From Mansonella perstans (lineage: Eukaryota > Nematoda > Chromadorea > Rhabditida > Onchocercidae), in the NCBI GenBank assembly GCA_037074765.1, contig JBAMDO010000053.1, forward strand, positions 62,001-126,000: 64,000 nucleotides of DNA, given 5' to 3'. How positions within the stretch are numbered: position 1 is the stretch's first letter; each line of letters starts with the position of its first letter. Position numbers and translations under genes: made by a program. The notes below the pieces were generated by a model that had not been told where the DNA came from, ran no database searches, and was given only the letters and a program-made list of their open reading frames with translations. Positions 40,101 through 52,619 of this stretch are shown here, piece after piece.

Positions 40101-43100
40101 TATCGTAATTCCGTAGACGAAGGTAGTGCTATAACATCAAGACCATCGATGAAACAATTAATACACGGTGAGAATGCTCAAGACACTATACTTGGGATCG
40201 ACGAATTTAAGGTTTGTTTTGTATTAATATTATTTTCCTTTGATAAATTCCCTTAGTTAAACAATCAAATGTCACGCTTATATTGTTGTACATCTACTGA
40301 TTTTAATTTTGATCATGAAAATGATTCATAATATGAGCAATCAATTGATCAGTTCAGATTACTAATTACTGATGATAGTCATTTCCTATCTTCTTAAGTC
40401 CCTTCCAAAATCTGTCATCTTTTTTGATCTTTATGACCTCATTTGTATGGTATGCATTAATTACTGATATAAAGATAAGTTTTGCTTGCTAAAAGAAAGT
40501 TAGAATTTAAATCTGCGTATAATACTATGGTTCATTATACGCGTTACATTATACCGTAGTGTTTTGACTATCATAGTGCTGGATTTTATTTTCAAAGTAC
40601 TGTATTTTATTGCCGAAAAAACTTCATTTCAATTGTTACACAAATATGGAATATTAATATTGTGAACAATGCCTTTTCAAACGATTTTAGCTCAAACCTT
40701 AGTTTTAATTTAAGAATGTCAAAGAAAAGACTGAATAACAGTGATGAAGAGAATATGTTGTTAAGCACTTGAATGATAATAAATATTATCATGTTATTCT
40801 CTTCTAGAAGGATGCCGACGATATAATAAATATCGAAAGGGAGGCAACAGCGAAACTTGATAAGCTTGAGCCTCCGGCAACTGCTACGCGGACTAAATTC
40901 GGTTGGATTCAAGGTGTTTTTGTACGTTGCATACTAAACATTTTCGGTGTGATGCTTTATTTACGTATTAGTTGGGTTGCCGGACAAGCTGGAATCAGTA
41001 AGTTGTTCGTAGTTCAATATTTATCGTATCATAACAGTAACTGTTCATATATTTGCGTAAATTTTTCATCAGTAAGAGAATTTCACAACACAATCAATAA
41101 AAATGGCTTATGGAAGAATCAGATTGCATTTATAGGACTTTTTCCAGTCACCTTGAGCTATAATACACTATTTCAATAATTTATTTAGTAATTGTGATGA
41201 AAAAGTTAGTTTTTTCAATCCTGCCCTCTATCATATCGAGAATATAGACAATTGCAAAATTTTCCTATTAGAATCAATGTTATTACCGTAATTTTGTATT
41301 AAAAATCAATTTCATTCTCCGCTTTCTAATTGTGCTTTGTAGCTCCCCTAATTAGCTAAGAACGGTTGATTCATCTGTAGTATTAGCTACTCCGGTTGCA
41401 TTTAGGAATCACGTCATCTCTCGGAACTTTAACACGTAACTTTGCTTCTAAGTTGGAAATGTTGAGTGATCTTTCTGCTTACTCTTTCTGATAGATACAT
41501 CTTTTGAATTTTTTTTTTAGAAAGAACGGAATTAATTTTTTTTTGCTTAATTTCAGTCTTAGGATGTATGGTTGTCCTTCTTGCTTCTGTGGTAACATTC
41601 ATCACAGCACTTTCAACATGCGCTATTTGCACAAATGGCGACGTCAAAGGTGGTGGTGCTTATTTTCTGGTTAGTGATTTATGAAGTTTTTTCTGGTAAA
41701 AAAAAATCTTCAGATTCGACTGACGAACGATCGTTCGAGTCTAATGTAATCTTATAATATCAATTTCTTCATCTCTTTCTTTCTAATTTCAAAATTGCGC
41801 AACTTCGTATTACGATTCGGGCGATGTTTTAAATCTAGTTCTTTCGTGGATCATACATGTATACCATGGTATCTCAGCACTGGGTTAATTTTCTGTACTA
41901 ATGCGATCATTTCCACATTTGCCTTTCCAAAAAATTCAAATATTGAGCATTGCAAGAGCATTAATTTAACTGAAATTTATCAGCTAAATTTCAGATCAGT
42001 CGTTCATTGGGTCCTGAATTTGGTGGCTCAATTGGTTTGATATTCTCGGTAGCAAATGCGGTTAGTGCGGCAATGTATATCGTTGGATTTGCTGAAACAG
42101 TACGAGATTTGCTGGAAGAAAATAGTTATGCAATTATTGATGGTGGAATGAACGATGTAAGAATCGTCGGCCTTGGTATGTGCATAAAAAATCTAAACTA
42201 ACTTGCTTTAACTTTAATCTAACGTGCTTTAACCATTCAGATTTGTTAATGATTAGATCTCTTATCTGAATTTAGATTAGTGAATTTATTATAGACATGC
42301 GACTGAAACTTAACAATTCGTATTAGAGAGGGTTAAAGCGAATTTGGAAGAAAAAATAAAATTAATGAAATTGCCAAACACTTGAATAAAATTATCATTT
42401 TATGATATTATCACTCTATTCTTAGACATTTCCGAATATTTCGTATTCCGATCGATAGTTAATCATTCTTCCTTTTGGCAACAATATATCGCAGCTTCTT
42501 AGGATATTTTCTAACCTTCGAGAATTCTTTCAACGTTCTTTAACTATTTTTTACACTCTGAAGCTGAAAGAGATGAAAATTTTCGATTGTTGATTAATTA
42601 TTGTATTTATTAAAGGTGAAGTATCCCAAATGATTGTTGTTATGGTTTTCTTAGCTAAATTATGCAATAATTTAGCTCGAAACATTATATGGTACCGTCA
42701 GAATGGGCCAACATGGAAGTGCAAAGAAAAAATACGTCATCAGAGATTACCCGTATATTTTTAAATTTCAGTTTCATGTTGTGTATTAATGGCAATTGTT
42801 TTTATCGGAACAAGTTTTGAAAGTAAAATGCAGATTGGTCTACTTGTTATTTTAACACTGTCCATTATCGATTACTTTCTCGGGACTTTTAAACCAGTAT
42901 CGGAAAATCAATCATATCACGGTATTACGGGGTACAGTTGTAAGTTTTAGCGTTTTCTCACTGTCTAATTTATATCGTACGCATTTTTTTTTAAAATAAT
43001 GACTGCCACGATACATAAACGTGTACAAAAATTAAAATATAGACAAATAAGCCTGCTGATTAATTAGTTTTCTTAATGCATTGATTCAAAGGCCAGTAAA

Positions 43101-46100
43101 CTAGAAAATTATATGCACAGTTTTTTTATTCAGTTATTCATTCATTTTCTCTTGTATAACTTATTTTTATGATCGTATGATGAGCATGAGAATCTGGTCG
43201 TATTAATATTTACCATTTTTGACTAACTGTTGACTAATCAGGTGATTAATCTCATAGGAAGGATAGGAATTAGTTTGCTCTATTGTTTTTTGCGCTACTT
43301 GAATTCTTTGAATCATTAGATTTGTAGCTGTCCCGAATTTCAATGTCTTCACTGAAATTCTGTCTTCAGTTTTATCTGATTCTGTAAATTGATATTACCA
43401 AACATTTAGATTACTACTACATCATTATTAAAATTTTGCAGTTACTACTATGACCGAAAATTTGTTTCCGAATTTTCGAGGCGAAACTTTTTTCTCGGTA
43501 TTTGCTATATATTTTCCGGCAGCAACGGGAATAATGGCAGGTGCAAATATCAGTGGTGATTTAGCGGATCCTCAGGTAATTTATCAGCTAACTCTACCCA
43601 ATAATGAAAAATACTATTAGTTTGACAGTGCAATCAAATTGATTTATTGTAGAGTAGACTGATTTCTTTCAGTTCCTGCTTTTTTTTGTTGTTCGAAGAG
43701 AATACAATTTTCAGATGAAGAATTCAGAAAGATAAAATTTCAGCACTTTTAAAGCATATCGCTACAAAAGCAATTTGTATTATCCATGTTGAATTAAGTT
43801 TACAACATTTCTATACGTAACTTCTTATGTATTTCATTAAACAAATTTCAACTTCACAATAAGTTTTAAATTTATTTCAGCATGCTATACCAAAAGGTAC
43901 ATTGTTGGCTATAGCTGTAACAACAGTTGTATATTTGTTGGTTGTAATCTCAACCGGATCAACATGTGTACGATATGCTGATGGTTATCAGCAACCGTAT
44001 ATCATCAACAGTTCCTATTTTATTCCTAATTGTGCACAGAATAATACATGTCAATACGGCTTAATGAAATATTTTCAGGTTAAAAAACATTTATTTATAT
44101 TCCATTTTAGGTATATTAGGATTCATTTTGCAGATATGACAACATTTCTAATTTTCATTTATTAGTTGTTTTCATTTTTTAAGTGAATTAACCACTTATT
44201 TTAGATATAGTGTAAATATTTTATTTACGCTTATTATTTTTTTGCTGTTCAGGTAATGAAAGATGAAAGTTTATATGGACCATTGATAACAGCTGGTATT
44301 TTTGCTGCTACATTAAGTTCAGCTTTAGCTAGCCTTGTTAGTGCACCGAAAATTTTTCAGGTGAAATTTTTCATTTTCATTCATTTTCATAAACAGCAGA
44401 CCTAGAAAAAAAATTCATAGATTTTCGTATCCATAAAAAAATGCTGTTACATTAAAGAAGAAAAGGATAAGTTATGATTAGTACTAAGAATTGAAACTTT
44501 CAATGGCTATTAATACAATACAGGTGATAGCTTAAACTAAAGCTTTTATTTGTTGTTTGTCCAGATTGTAATCTTTTATTGAATACAGGCTGTGTGCAAA
44601 GATCGCCTTTTTCCGAAAGTGGATTTCTTTGCACGAGGTTATGGTAAAGATGAGGAACCGCGGCGAGCTTATGTGCTTGGCTTTATAATCGCTTTGGTGA
44701 TGATTCTAATCGGTAATTGTTAAATTTTTTAGCGCTTTATTCAAAAATATAAGTTTTACTGAAAGTGAAACCAGAAATTTTATGATACATTGCAAAGAAA
44801 AAAGCCAACTTACAGTATTCTCTGATGATTTTTTGCAAAAAAAAAAAAAAAAAAAAAAAAAACACAAAAATTGAATTTAAAAGAAAAAAGAGCTTTGCTG
44901 ACGAATGAAATTGGCGAAAACTGAAGCGATTGGTTTTCCTAACGGGACTGTTAACGTTTTCACCTTCTTCTTGTCATTGGTTTCGATCATGTGGAGGTTT
45001 CCGTTTTTAACTTTTTTATGCAACACTTCGAAAATTCAACTTTTAACTTGCGGTAATTATTGGTCTCAAACTTAAGTGCGAAAATTACAGTGTAAAAAAT
45101 ACAATGAGATTTTTATACCGTAGTTAGAAGGTATCACAATTTCTTGTTGTGATATTCGGCCTACAACATCGTATCTTATTCTAAGCAATCTTTTTTTTTT
45201 GCATTTAAATTCTTTTATTGAAAATATTGTTGATTTTATCAATTGCTCCAATTGATATTCTAACTTTATTTTCTTGCTTAAATTATTCAGAAAATTCGGG
45301 TATTTTCAGGTGAATTAAATGCAATAGCACCAATAATTTCAAACTTTTTCTTGGCTTCCTATGCACTAGTTAATTATTCATGTTTCGATGCTTCATTTGT
45401 TGATTCACCAGGTTTTGAAATTTAATCTTTAACAATTTAAATATTTTTGACTGAATAGAGATATTCCGAATCAATTTACATTCTTTTTTTCTCTTTGGCA
45501 AATTATTAGGCTAGAATTATTTGATATTATATGACTTTAAGCAATATTTGTTGTCAAATTAATTTAAGTAATGTTTTTGAAATATTTAGGTTTTCGACCT
45601 GCTTTTAAATATTACAATATGTGGATATCATTAACCGGTGCATTACTTTGTATCATCGTTATGTTTATTATTTCATGGTCAACGGCATTGCTCACATTCT
45701 TGTTTTTTGCAGTGTTATTTTTGTACATATTGTATCGTAAACCTGGTTCGTTCCGCTTTTCTTCTCATTTATAGAATGTCAATTTTAATTTAAAACTTTG
45801 TCCTAAAATTTAAATTAACTATTTTCAAATTCCTTTTTTTATTTTTGAGCATTTGATTTCCAAGTTAAAGTTAAGTTGTCTATTTTCAAGTTTTATTTAT
45901 GATGAAATGTTCATTTGAGGAAAAATTGCGTTAGCTTTTTCAAACTTTCAAGTTCACTTTTTTGGTAAAGATTTTTCTGCCTTTAAGAAATTTTGCTAAA
46001 TAAGAATTTAACATTGCAAGCATAATTTTTTCTTTTGTCTTTTGGCTTCATCATTTATTAATTTGATGGTAGATGTTAATTGGGGATCATCGACACAAGC

Positions 46101-49100
46101 TCACACATACAAGAATGCACTACAAGGTATGCAAAAGCTAGCCAATACCGAAGAGCATGTAAAAAATTATCGACCACAAATACTGCTATTGGCTGGTAAT
46201 CCGGCAGCTCGACCGTCGCTAGTCGATTTTGCTTATAATATCACGAAAGGATCTAGCTTGATGATATGTGGTTTTGTGGTACCGGTATGGTTTTTTTTTT
46301 GTGAAATTATAATCTTGAAGTTTTTAAGTTTTGTTTAATAGCTATATCAGAATGCTCGCTATTAGAACGGTTCCAGTTAATTAAGCTATCGATAAGCCTT
46401 TTTTTAACGAATGAAATAATTGTGGTTTCGGTCTCTGTAATCCCAAAAAGTCTGGCTTCATTGGTGCAGTAAGCAATCACTTAATAACGTATTTTATCAA
46501 ATTTGCAACAGAAATGCAATTTTACTTTAAAATCCTGTGCATTTTTGTATATTAAGATAGGTCGGAAAAAGTTTTTAAAAAATGTTAACAGAATGAATTA
46601 AGCGTATCGCCGAAAGTATCAACGTATTTTTTTTTGATTTGATAAAACTCTTGTCACAGTAAAAAAAATTCATCAATCAGATTATTCAGCAATGTCTGAT
46701 TTACTTGTTTTTGCTTCAAGTGACATTTGTTCGAGACATCGTAAAATTCAAAAAAATCTGCAACAATTTTAGTATGAACCATGTGATCGAGTATTTGCGT
46801 TGCTTAGAAAACTTGATGTCCAAATGAATGATTGGCTCAAGAAGCGTCACGTAAAATCATTTTACGTTTCCGTAGCTAGTCCTAAGTTACGTGCTGGCGC
46901 TCAAACATTACTTCAGGTAAAGTTATATTGCTTTTGGAAGTGTCTGACATTATGTACCGGATAGTTTATAAGAGATACTAATGAAAATTTTTTTCCCCCA
47001 CATTATTTGATTATTTAATCTTCTGAAATTTCTAGGTTGCCGGTCTTGGGAAACTGAAACCAAATATTTTAATTATTGGTTTCAAAAAAAATTGGGCTGA
47101 TCGTGGCACAGAAGGATTAGGTGAAATCAACGAATATTTTGGCGTTATTCAGTAAGTTTTCTATCATTATAGGATCATTGTCATTCTTATTTTGGCTACT
47201 CTAACTTTTGCTATAACTTGAAATTTTTTTGAAGTTAAATAATCAAATGATCCAATTGATTAAGGTTGGTTGATCATAACGAGTATTAAAATGAAATAAA
47301 TCATGAATAATGTTACTGTTTATGGGATTTCTACATCAGATTCTTGAATCTAAACTGTATCAATTTCTTAGAGATATTATGCAGAAAATGAATTCAATTG
47401 AAAGCCTAAGAGCAAAGATAATGAAAAATCTTGCTAAAATTCATTTTTTTATTGTTCAGAGATGCTTTCGAAAGCCGAATGGGAGTAGCGGTGTTAAGAA
47501 ATTCCCAAAGTGGTCTTGATTATAGTGAACTAATGAAGCGACACAATGTAGGTGATACAGCACGATTGAATTTACCGGACATCCATCGACCATCTAGTGC
47601 AATCAAAATGGAGTAAGTGATATGACAAATAAGTGCTAGATTAATATTTGGCCACATAGACTAAGCCTGAAAATACGAGATGACCTATATGTAAAGACTA
47701 ATTGTATTAAATAAAACGATATTTGAAGTTTAGCAGTTACATCATTATTTTTTTTCTCTTTAAATTAACAAATTTTAGCAGTGGAACAATAAATCTCAAT
47801 GTACAAGAAGCCAAGCTGACAGAAAATAAGGATAAAACTACTAATAAAAAGTACGCTATTGATTAATTTTTTGAATCAATTGCAATATTTTTAGTTTTAA
47901 TTTAGGCAGTAATTTCTGTAATAGTAGTTAATTGATCTAGCTTAAATATTCCAGAGCAGAAGATGTCTCAAGGCAGAATATTGATCAAGATCAAAATGGC
48001 GATGCATGTTAGTATTTTTGTGATTGATTTGATAATATAGATTAGGATCATTGATACTTTAATTAGTAGAATCACGCAAGCAATTTTCACATCTGATGTA
48101 TATTAGCCTTTCCATAAAAGCTAATATACATCCTCATCCGTGTTGTAATTATTTGTCTTAGAAGAAAGAAACATATCGAATAAAGCTGAAATTGTATTAA
48201 TTCGATAAAAATTTGCAACTTTTTTGCATATTATTGCAAATTAGTATCAGCAATGCAATTTATAAATTATGCCTCATTTAAATTAATAATTTTCAGTTAA
48301 ATATCCATGATTTTATGTTTTTGTTTGTGGTAGTATTGTAGTAGCAGTAGTGCTAGTGGTGTAGTAGTAATATTAGTGGTGCTAGTAGTAAATGCCTTTT
48401 ATTATAACTCTTCCATAAATGATTTTTTATTGGCAACTATTCTCAATATTTCGATATTTGGATAAAAACGCAGAAAGGATGATAAAAAGGAAGATTATTA
48501 GCATCCGGATCTGGCCAGTTTAAAATGTCAAAGAACCTTGCTAGGTTCATCATCTTTGAACATATACATTAACATGGACGAAATAATTTGAAATTTGAAT
48601 GAAATCCGGATTCCGAAATCTTGAAGTTTTGGAAGCTGGAACTCATTCATACTGGCAATTTCTTTCAGCGATGCGATTGCATCGGCAAAAAGCCATTGAT
48701 ATAAGAAGTGATGGAAAAGGTGATACAGCGGTTACTACCGCAAATCCGGATACCATCGCAACAGCAAATACAAACAATTCTTTGAATGTAGAACATTTCG
48801 CATCCATTAATGAATCTCTACTTTTTGGCAACATTCTGCGTCTTGCGGGTAATTCGACTCCTATCTTCATATCTGAAGAACAATAACTGTCATTCTCTGA
48901 TAACTCAGAATTGCTCATCTATGTGACTCATAAGATTATCTATTCATTATTTCCTAAACCGCTTCAACTACAAAATACTTTTCGCTTTATGTTTCATTTT
49001 TCTAAACTACGCGCAAACTGTTCGCTTGTCATTTTTTATATGCATGGATATGCTTCATCTTTCATTAATATCTATTTTTGATTCATTTTATTTACTTTCT

Positions 49101-51018
49101 GTAATGAACAATTAATATTTTAGCTACTGGCTCATATCTTGCCAATTGTCCATTGGATTGTTTCGATGAAGAAAGGAATGATGCTGAAGTGGATGCAGTT
49201 ATTGCTGTAGAAAATACTAGCGATGATTTGGAAGAGGTTAGAATTTTTGATTAAATCTGAATGAAACCATATTTTATGAAAAAAAAAATTAACAAAATCA
49301 TATTAGTTTATTTTTATTCATGAAACACTTTTTTGTGAATTATTTTTTAACCTTTGACGTATGAGAAATAAGTAAAACTTTGATGTTTGATGGTTAATTC
49401 GATAAGTTAAGCCTTTCATATCAACATATTTTGATATGGAATTGTCAATTAGTGAAGAAAAGAAAAAATTGGAAATTATTTCCTTAAAATTATTCAATTA
49501 CTCAAGTACTATATTGCAGCTAACCAAATTGTCTGTTAATTTACATGTGTACGTCTGCTGCAAAACATATGTAAATTGTTAATTTATGTTTGTTAAAATG
49601 TTATCATAATTTTTGTGCGGTAGAAATAAACTAAGCATAGAGAGATAAGTTGGTGACAAATTGGTTTCTTTGCTTTCTAGGATGACGATGAATATTCGGA
49701 TGAGAAAACACGACTAACAAAAGATAGCAGTGATGGTGGCCATGGCAGTCATCGTCATCATCATAATGCTATCATTAATGTTGATAACAATAATAGTAAC
49801 GATGGTGCTAATAATGGTAATGTTATTGATAACGATAAGGTCCGTCCGCTTTCTCATATCTGTTTATTAACATCAACTTACCATTTATTCGTTGCTTCAT
49901 TATGCAGATTTCACTCCTTATTCGTAAGATGTATACTTCCGGTATTGAGCACAATAATCTTGAAGATACATTGCATTTTTTAATCTTAAATGTTTTGCAA
50001 TTAGTATTTTTTAGTTTTGTTTACAATTAATTTTGCTTATTAACTTGTTATGCGATAATTTCAGTATTTATTTATTTATTTTTTGATCATTTATTTATCA
50101 TGCATGGAGAAACAATTGAATAAGAAAGATACATTGCTTTGTTAGCTTGATTCATCAATATTTTGGGAGTTACCGTAAACTCAACTACCAGAATATTAAA
50201 TGTGCTAAAAGATATTTAGATATTTATCTGAAGGAAAACAATAATTGTACGGATATTTATAAAACAATAGAATATTAGATAATCACGAGTTAGCTCGGAT
50301 ATTTTCTTATTCACTTAATTTTCTGTTATTTTTATCGGTACACTAAAAACTGCATCAATTAATTAATAGCATAGCGCACCAATTCACTGATAAAAATTAC
50401 ATAACTATAATCCGTATTTCCGTGATTTACGACAAAAAAGTAAATCTTGACAGTTGCTTTAAATGGAAAACTTAATTTTTTAGATAGATTGAATTTAGTA
50501 CTACAAAAGGAGATTAATTAGTTAATAATTTAAGAGTAATAATTGGATTTGTATTCATCTTAATAAACGTATTTAATGTGTTTAATAGACGCACTTAACT
50601 TTTCAGGTAGTTGAAGCATCCGGACTATCCAGGAATGAAAGTATTCGACGGTAGTTTTCACTTTATTCATTTTTTTTCTTCTTTTTTTGAAATTGTGTTT
50701 GGCAATATTTTATTCATTCTTAAAATCTTGAATGAAATTCAGCAAACACTACAGTAGTAACATTGAAATGTAATATTTAAGATCCTGTTTTGAACCCATA
50801 AAGAGTATAACTTAAGAATTTGTTGATTTAAGTATTAGATAACGTAAACAAAACTGACTAAATTCGTATGATGACATAAATTGGAATATTATCACTATTA
50901 GTTCTTGTGGCAATGTTGACAAATATTTGATTGATGAAACAAAGTGTGGTTTAGGCGCATCTTTTCAGCTACAAAGTTTAGATCATAATTAAATTCTTTT
51001 TAATACAAGTCAAAAATC

Positions 51019-51051
<33 letters not shown>

Positions 51052-52619
51052 CAATGATCCGAATTTAGACGACAGAGTTTGCGGAAAAACAGCCATGTGA
51101 ATAGTAAGATACTTGAAGGGTATGTTGCAGTTTCATTAAGCTTCCAGTGTCGTGATGATGATGCTGATTGTTGTTATTGCTTAAATTTTATTTCAATGAA
51201 ATTCTATTTCTTTTCTTCTTTAGTAACTTGTGCAAGCTAAATTAATAAGTTGCTAGATTTTATTTCAAATTTGATAAACTTTTAAAATTCACTTGAATAA
51301 ACAGAACCTTTCAGGTGACAATAATTGATATTTTTTAAATAGTTGTTCAGTTGTATTCTACGTTGTCAGCTCTATTTGTTTATTTTGCTTAATTCACTTA
51401 TTAGGCAACTTTTTTTCTTACATATTTTCATTTTAGATCGCGTCGTCCAACTACTGCGCAACGTGAACTTGTCGCATCGATCTGTCGTTTTAATCGAAAG
51501 ATTAAAAATGGTGTGATTGATGTTTGGTGGTTATATGATGATGGTGGTTTAACTCTTCTTGTTCCACATCTATTAACTTTACCAAAAAGTTACCTAGAAG
51601 TAAGTTATTTAAACTAAGAAAAAATATTGATTTTGAAAAGTATTTTTGCTTTTTTTTAGTTTACAAAAACATGAAAACTTTCATCATTTTTTATTCTATG
51701 ATATTCTTTAGATCCAATTTTTCACTTACTTTTTCCAACCTTTCAATTCAGAATGCGCGACTGCGCCTTTTCACCATCTCCAGATCACCAACACTAATGG
51801 AACAGGAAAAAGGAAATATGGCAGCACTGTTGACGAAATTTCGGATTGACTTCTCGGATGTTTCCGTGATACCAGATATTGGTAGGAAACCTAATTCACA
51901 AACGTTGGTTGTACTCTCTGCTATTTTAACTTTCTGTAATTTTGAGTTATTTTCAACAATTCAATAAATTTCTTTATTTTCTTCTTATATGTGTATCATA
52001 TAAAAATTTAATTTTATCCTTAAAGAACAATATTTACTAATTTTCTATTCTAATTTCTTATCGAAAATAATCGACAATACAACAAATCAATTTTTTTGTT
52101 GTTCATTTTGATCATTTTAAAAATAATGAATGACACAAAATAATTCTAGGATGGAAACATTCTCTAAGCTTATTAAACCGTTTGTTTGTGAGGATGATAA
52201 TGTTCAATCGGGTATGATTACACGATCAGAGTTAGAGGCTCAAAAGCAACGGACTAATCGGCATCTGAGATGTTCCGAATTACTCCATGAATTATCATTT
52301 AAATCTGATCTCATCGTTTTGTGAGTTCTTTGGCTTCTTTTGAATTTTATAAGAATGAATAGTAATAATCAATATTGATCATTATTAGGCTATGGTGAAA
52401 AAATGATAAAACTAACTGATAGTCGTTTTTTTTCAGAATTTCTTTTTTTTAAATAAAATACAAGCAATGAAATACATTTCCAGGACATTACCGGTACCAC
52501 GATTTGGCTTTGTGAGCAGTTCTTTATACATGGCATGGTTGGATATGATGACACGAGATTTGCCACCAACGTTGTTGATTCGTGGCAATCAAACATCTGT
52601 TCTTACATTTTACTCATAG
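34195..52619 (+). CDS. nkcc-1: Na-K-2Cl cotransporter, SLC12 NKCC type, 28 exons
   Basis: Plasma-membrane electroneutral importer of Na, K and Cl that sets cell chloride and volume. Exon ends found by hand: 34195-34296, 34848-35087, 39770-39999, 40061-40211, 40808-40997, 41557-41669, 41995-42175, 42772-42939, 43442-43575, 43881-44078, 44253-44360, 44589-44712, 45310-45411, 45590-45745, 46073-46284, 46773-46916, 47036-47151, 47460-47612, 47779-47850, 47955-48007, 48669-48848, 49124-49236, 49681-49839, 50607-50650, 51437-51599, 51752-51903, 52150-52320, 52484-52619. They total 4065 nt, giving 1354 residues (1294 without the 180-nt exon). Hallmarks: [19 protein letters not shown] (TM1), [66 protein letters not shown] and C-terminal [14 protein letters not shown]. 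These match NKCC rather than KCC members. Sequons NSS and NNT lie in the large extracellular loop (about 44010-44050). The polytopic core is followed by a long cytosolic tail. Confidence 0.95.
34891..34945 (+). repeat. nkcc-1: CAA/CAG-type trinucleotide repeat inside coding exon 2 of the cotransporter
   Basis: GCA and ACA codons alternate, giving an Ala/Thr-rich tract (TAAATTATTATTTA). In another frame the same DNA would read poly-Gln. It lies in the cytosolic N-terminus between two docking motifs and is likely length-variable. Confidence 0.85.
35088..39769 (+). other. nkcc-1: 4.7-kb intron 2 of the cotransporter gene
   Basis: Much the longest intron of the gene, between the exons ending RFE and starting ISSS. 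It holds a long (CA)n-rich microsatellite (36136-36366). The stretch at about 38440-38580 looks less AT-rich than its surroundings, but I recognise no gene or element in it. Confidence 0.7.
36136..36366. repeat. Compound (CA)n / (CACACG, CATACA)n microsatellite
   Basis: About 230 bp of imperfect CA dinucleotides with periodic CG, CAT and CC interruptions, inside intron 2. Open frames rich in His/Thr or Cys/Val on the two strands arise only from the repeat. Confidence 0.95.
41724..41737. repeat. 14-bp palindrome with GAACGATCGTTC core
   Basis: CGAACGATCGTTCG lies in the intron after the exon ending GGGAYFL-type GGGAYFL (41669). It shares its 12-bp core with the palindrome at 24603-24616. Confidence 0.8.
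44837..44862. repeat. A26 homopolymer
   Basis: Run of 26 A residues in the intron between exons ending 44712 and starting 45310. Confidence 0.9.
48095..48132. repeat. Inverted repeat, 13-bp arms, 12-nt loop
   Basis: GATGTATATTAGC (48095-48107) and GCTAATATACATC (48120-48132) are exact reverse complements. It lies in the intron upstream of the 48669-48848 exon. Three further T-A pairs are possible past one bulged C. Confidence 0.85.
48328..48391. repeat. Imperfect GTA/GTG trinucleotide repeat
   Basis: Run of TAG/TGG/AGT-type triplets in the same intron as the 13-bp inverted repeat, upstream of the optional exon. Non-coding. Confidence 0.85.
48669..48848 (+). other. nkcc-1: Possible cassette exon of the cotransporter tail (60 codons)
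   Basis: The segment lies between a TTTCAG acceptor and a GGGTAATT donor and is exactly 180 nt. Its phase fits both neighbours: the exon at 47955-48007 ends on one base, and this exon ends on one base. Skipping it also keeps the frame (GAT GCA T joined to CT ACT). It encodes a basic start (MRLHRQKA) and a Thr/Asn-rich middle. No match to conserved NKCC sequence is apparent, so inclusion is probably optional or lineage-specific. Confidence 0.6.
49681..49839 (+). other. nkcc-1: His/Asn/Asp-rich low-complexity exon of the cotransporter tail
   Basis: This exon encodes an acidic [11 protein letters not shown], then [10 protein letters not shown] and an Asn/Asp-rich stretch ([11 protein letters not shown]). 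It sits between conserved parts of the cytosolic C-terminus, where the length varies between NKCC proteins. It is likely a disordered linker. Confidence 0.7.
51025..51051. repeat. A27 homopolymer
   Basis: Run of 27 A residues in the intron between exons 50607-50650 and 51437-51599. Confidence 0.9.

Larger units (their letters stand above)
34195..40211 (+). other. nkcc-1: Cytosolic N-terminal regulatory region of the cotransporter with three RFxV/I kinase-docking motifs
   Basis: Exons 1-4 encode a low-complexity cytosolic N-terminus. RFQV (34288-34296 plus 34848-34850) and RFEI (35079-35087 plus 39770-39772) each span an exon junction; RFSV lies inside exon 3 (39912-39923). RFxV/I is the docking motif for SPAK/OSR1 kinases, whose nematode orthologue is GCK-3. 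Downstream, [17 protein letters not shown] and FYRNS align with the phospho-acceptor stretch of vertebrate NKCC1, and SRPSMKQL matches its RPSL element. This supports activation by WNK-SPAK/OSR1 signalling. Confidence 0.75.

Noticed and set aside
42616..42761. A 49-codon open stretch ([15 protein letters not shown]...) before the cotransporter exon at 42772
   Set aside because: The exon ending at 42175 joins directly to 42772 and restores the conserved transporter sequence. The stretch ends in a stop and has no donor that fits.
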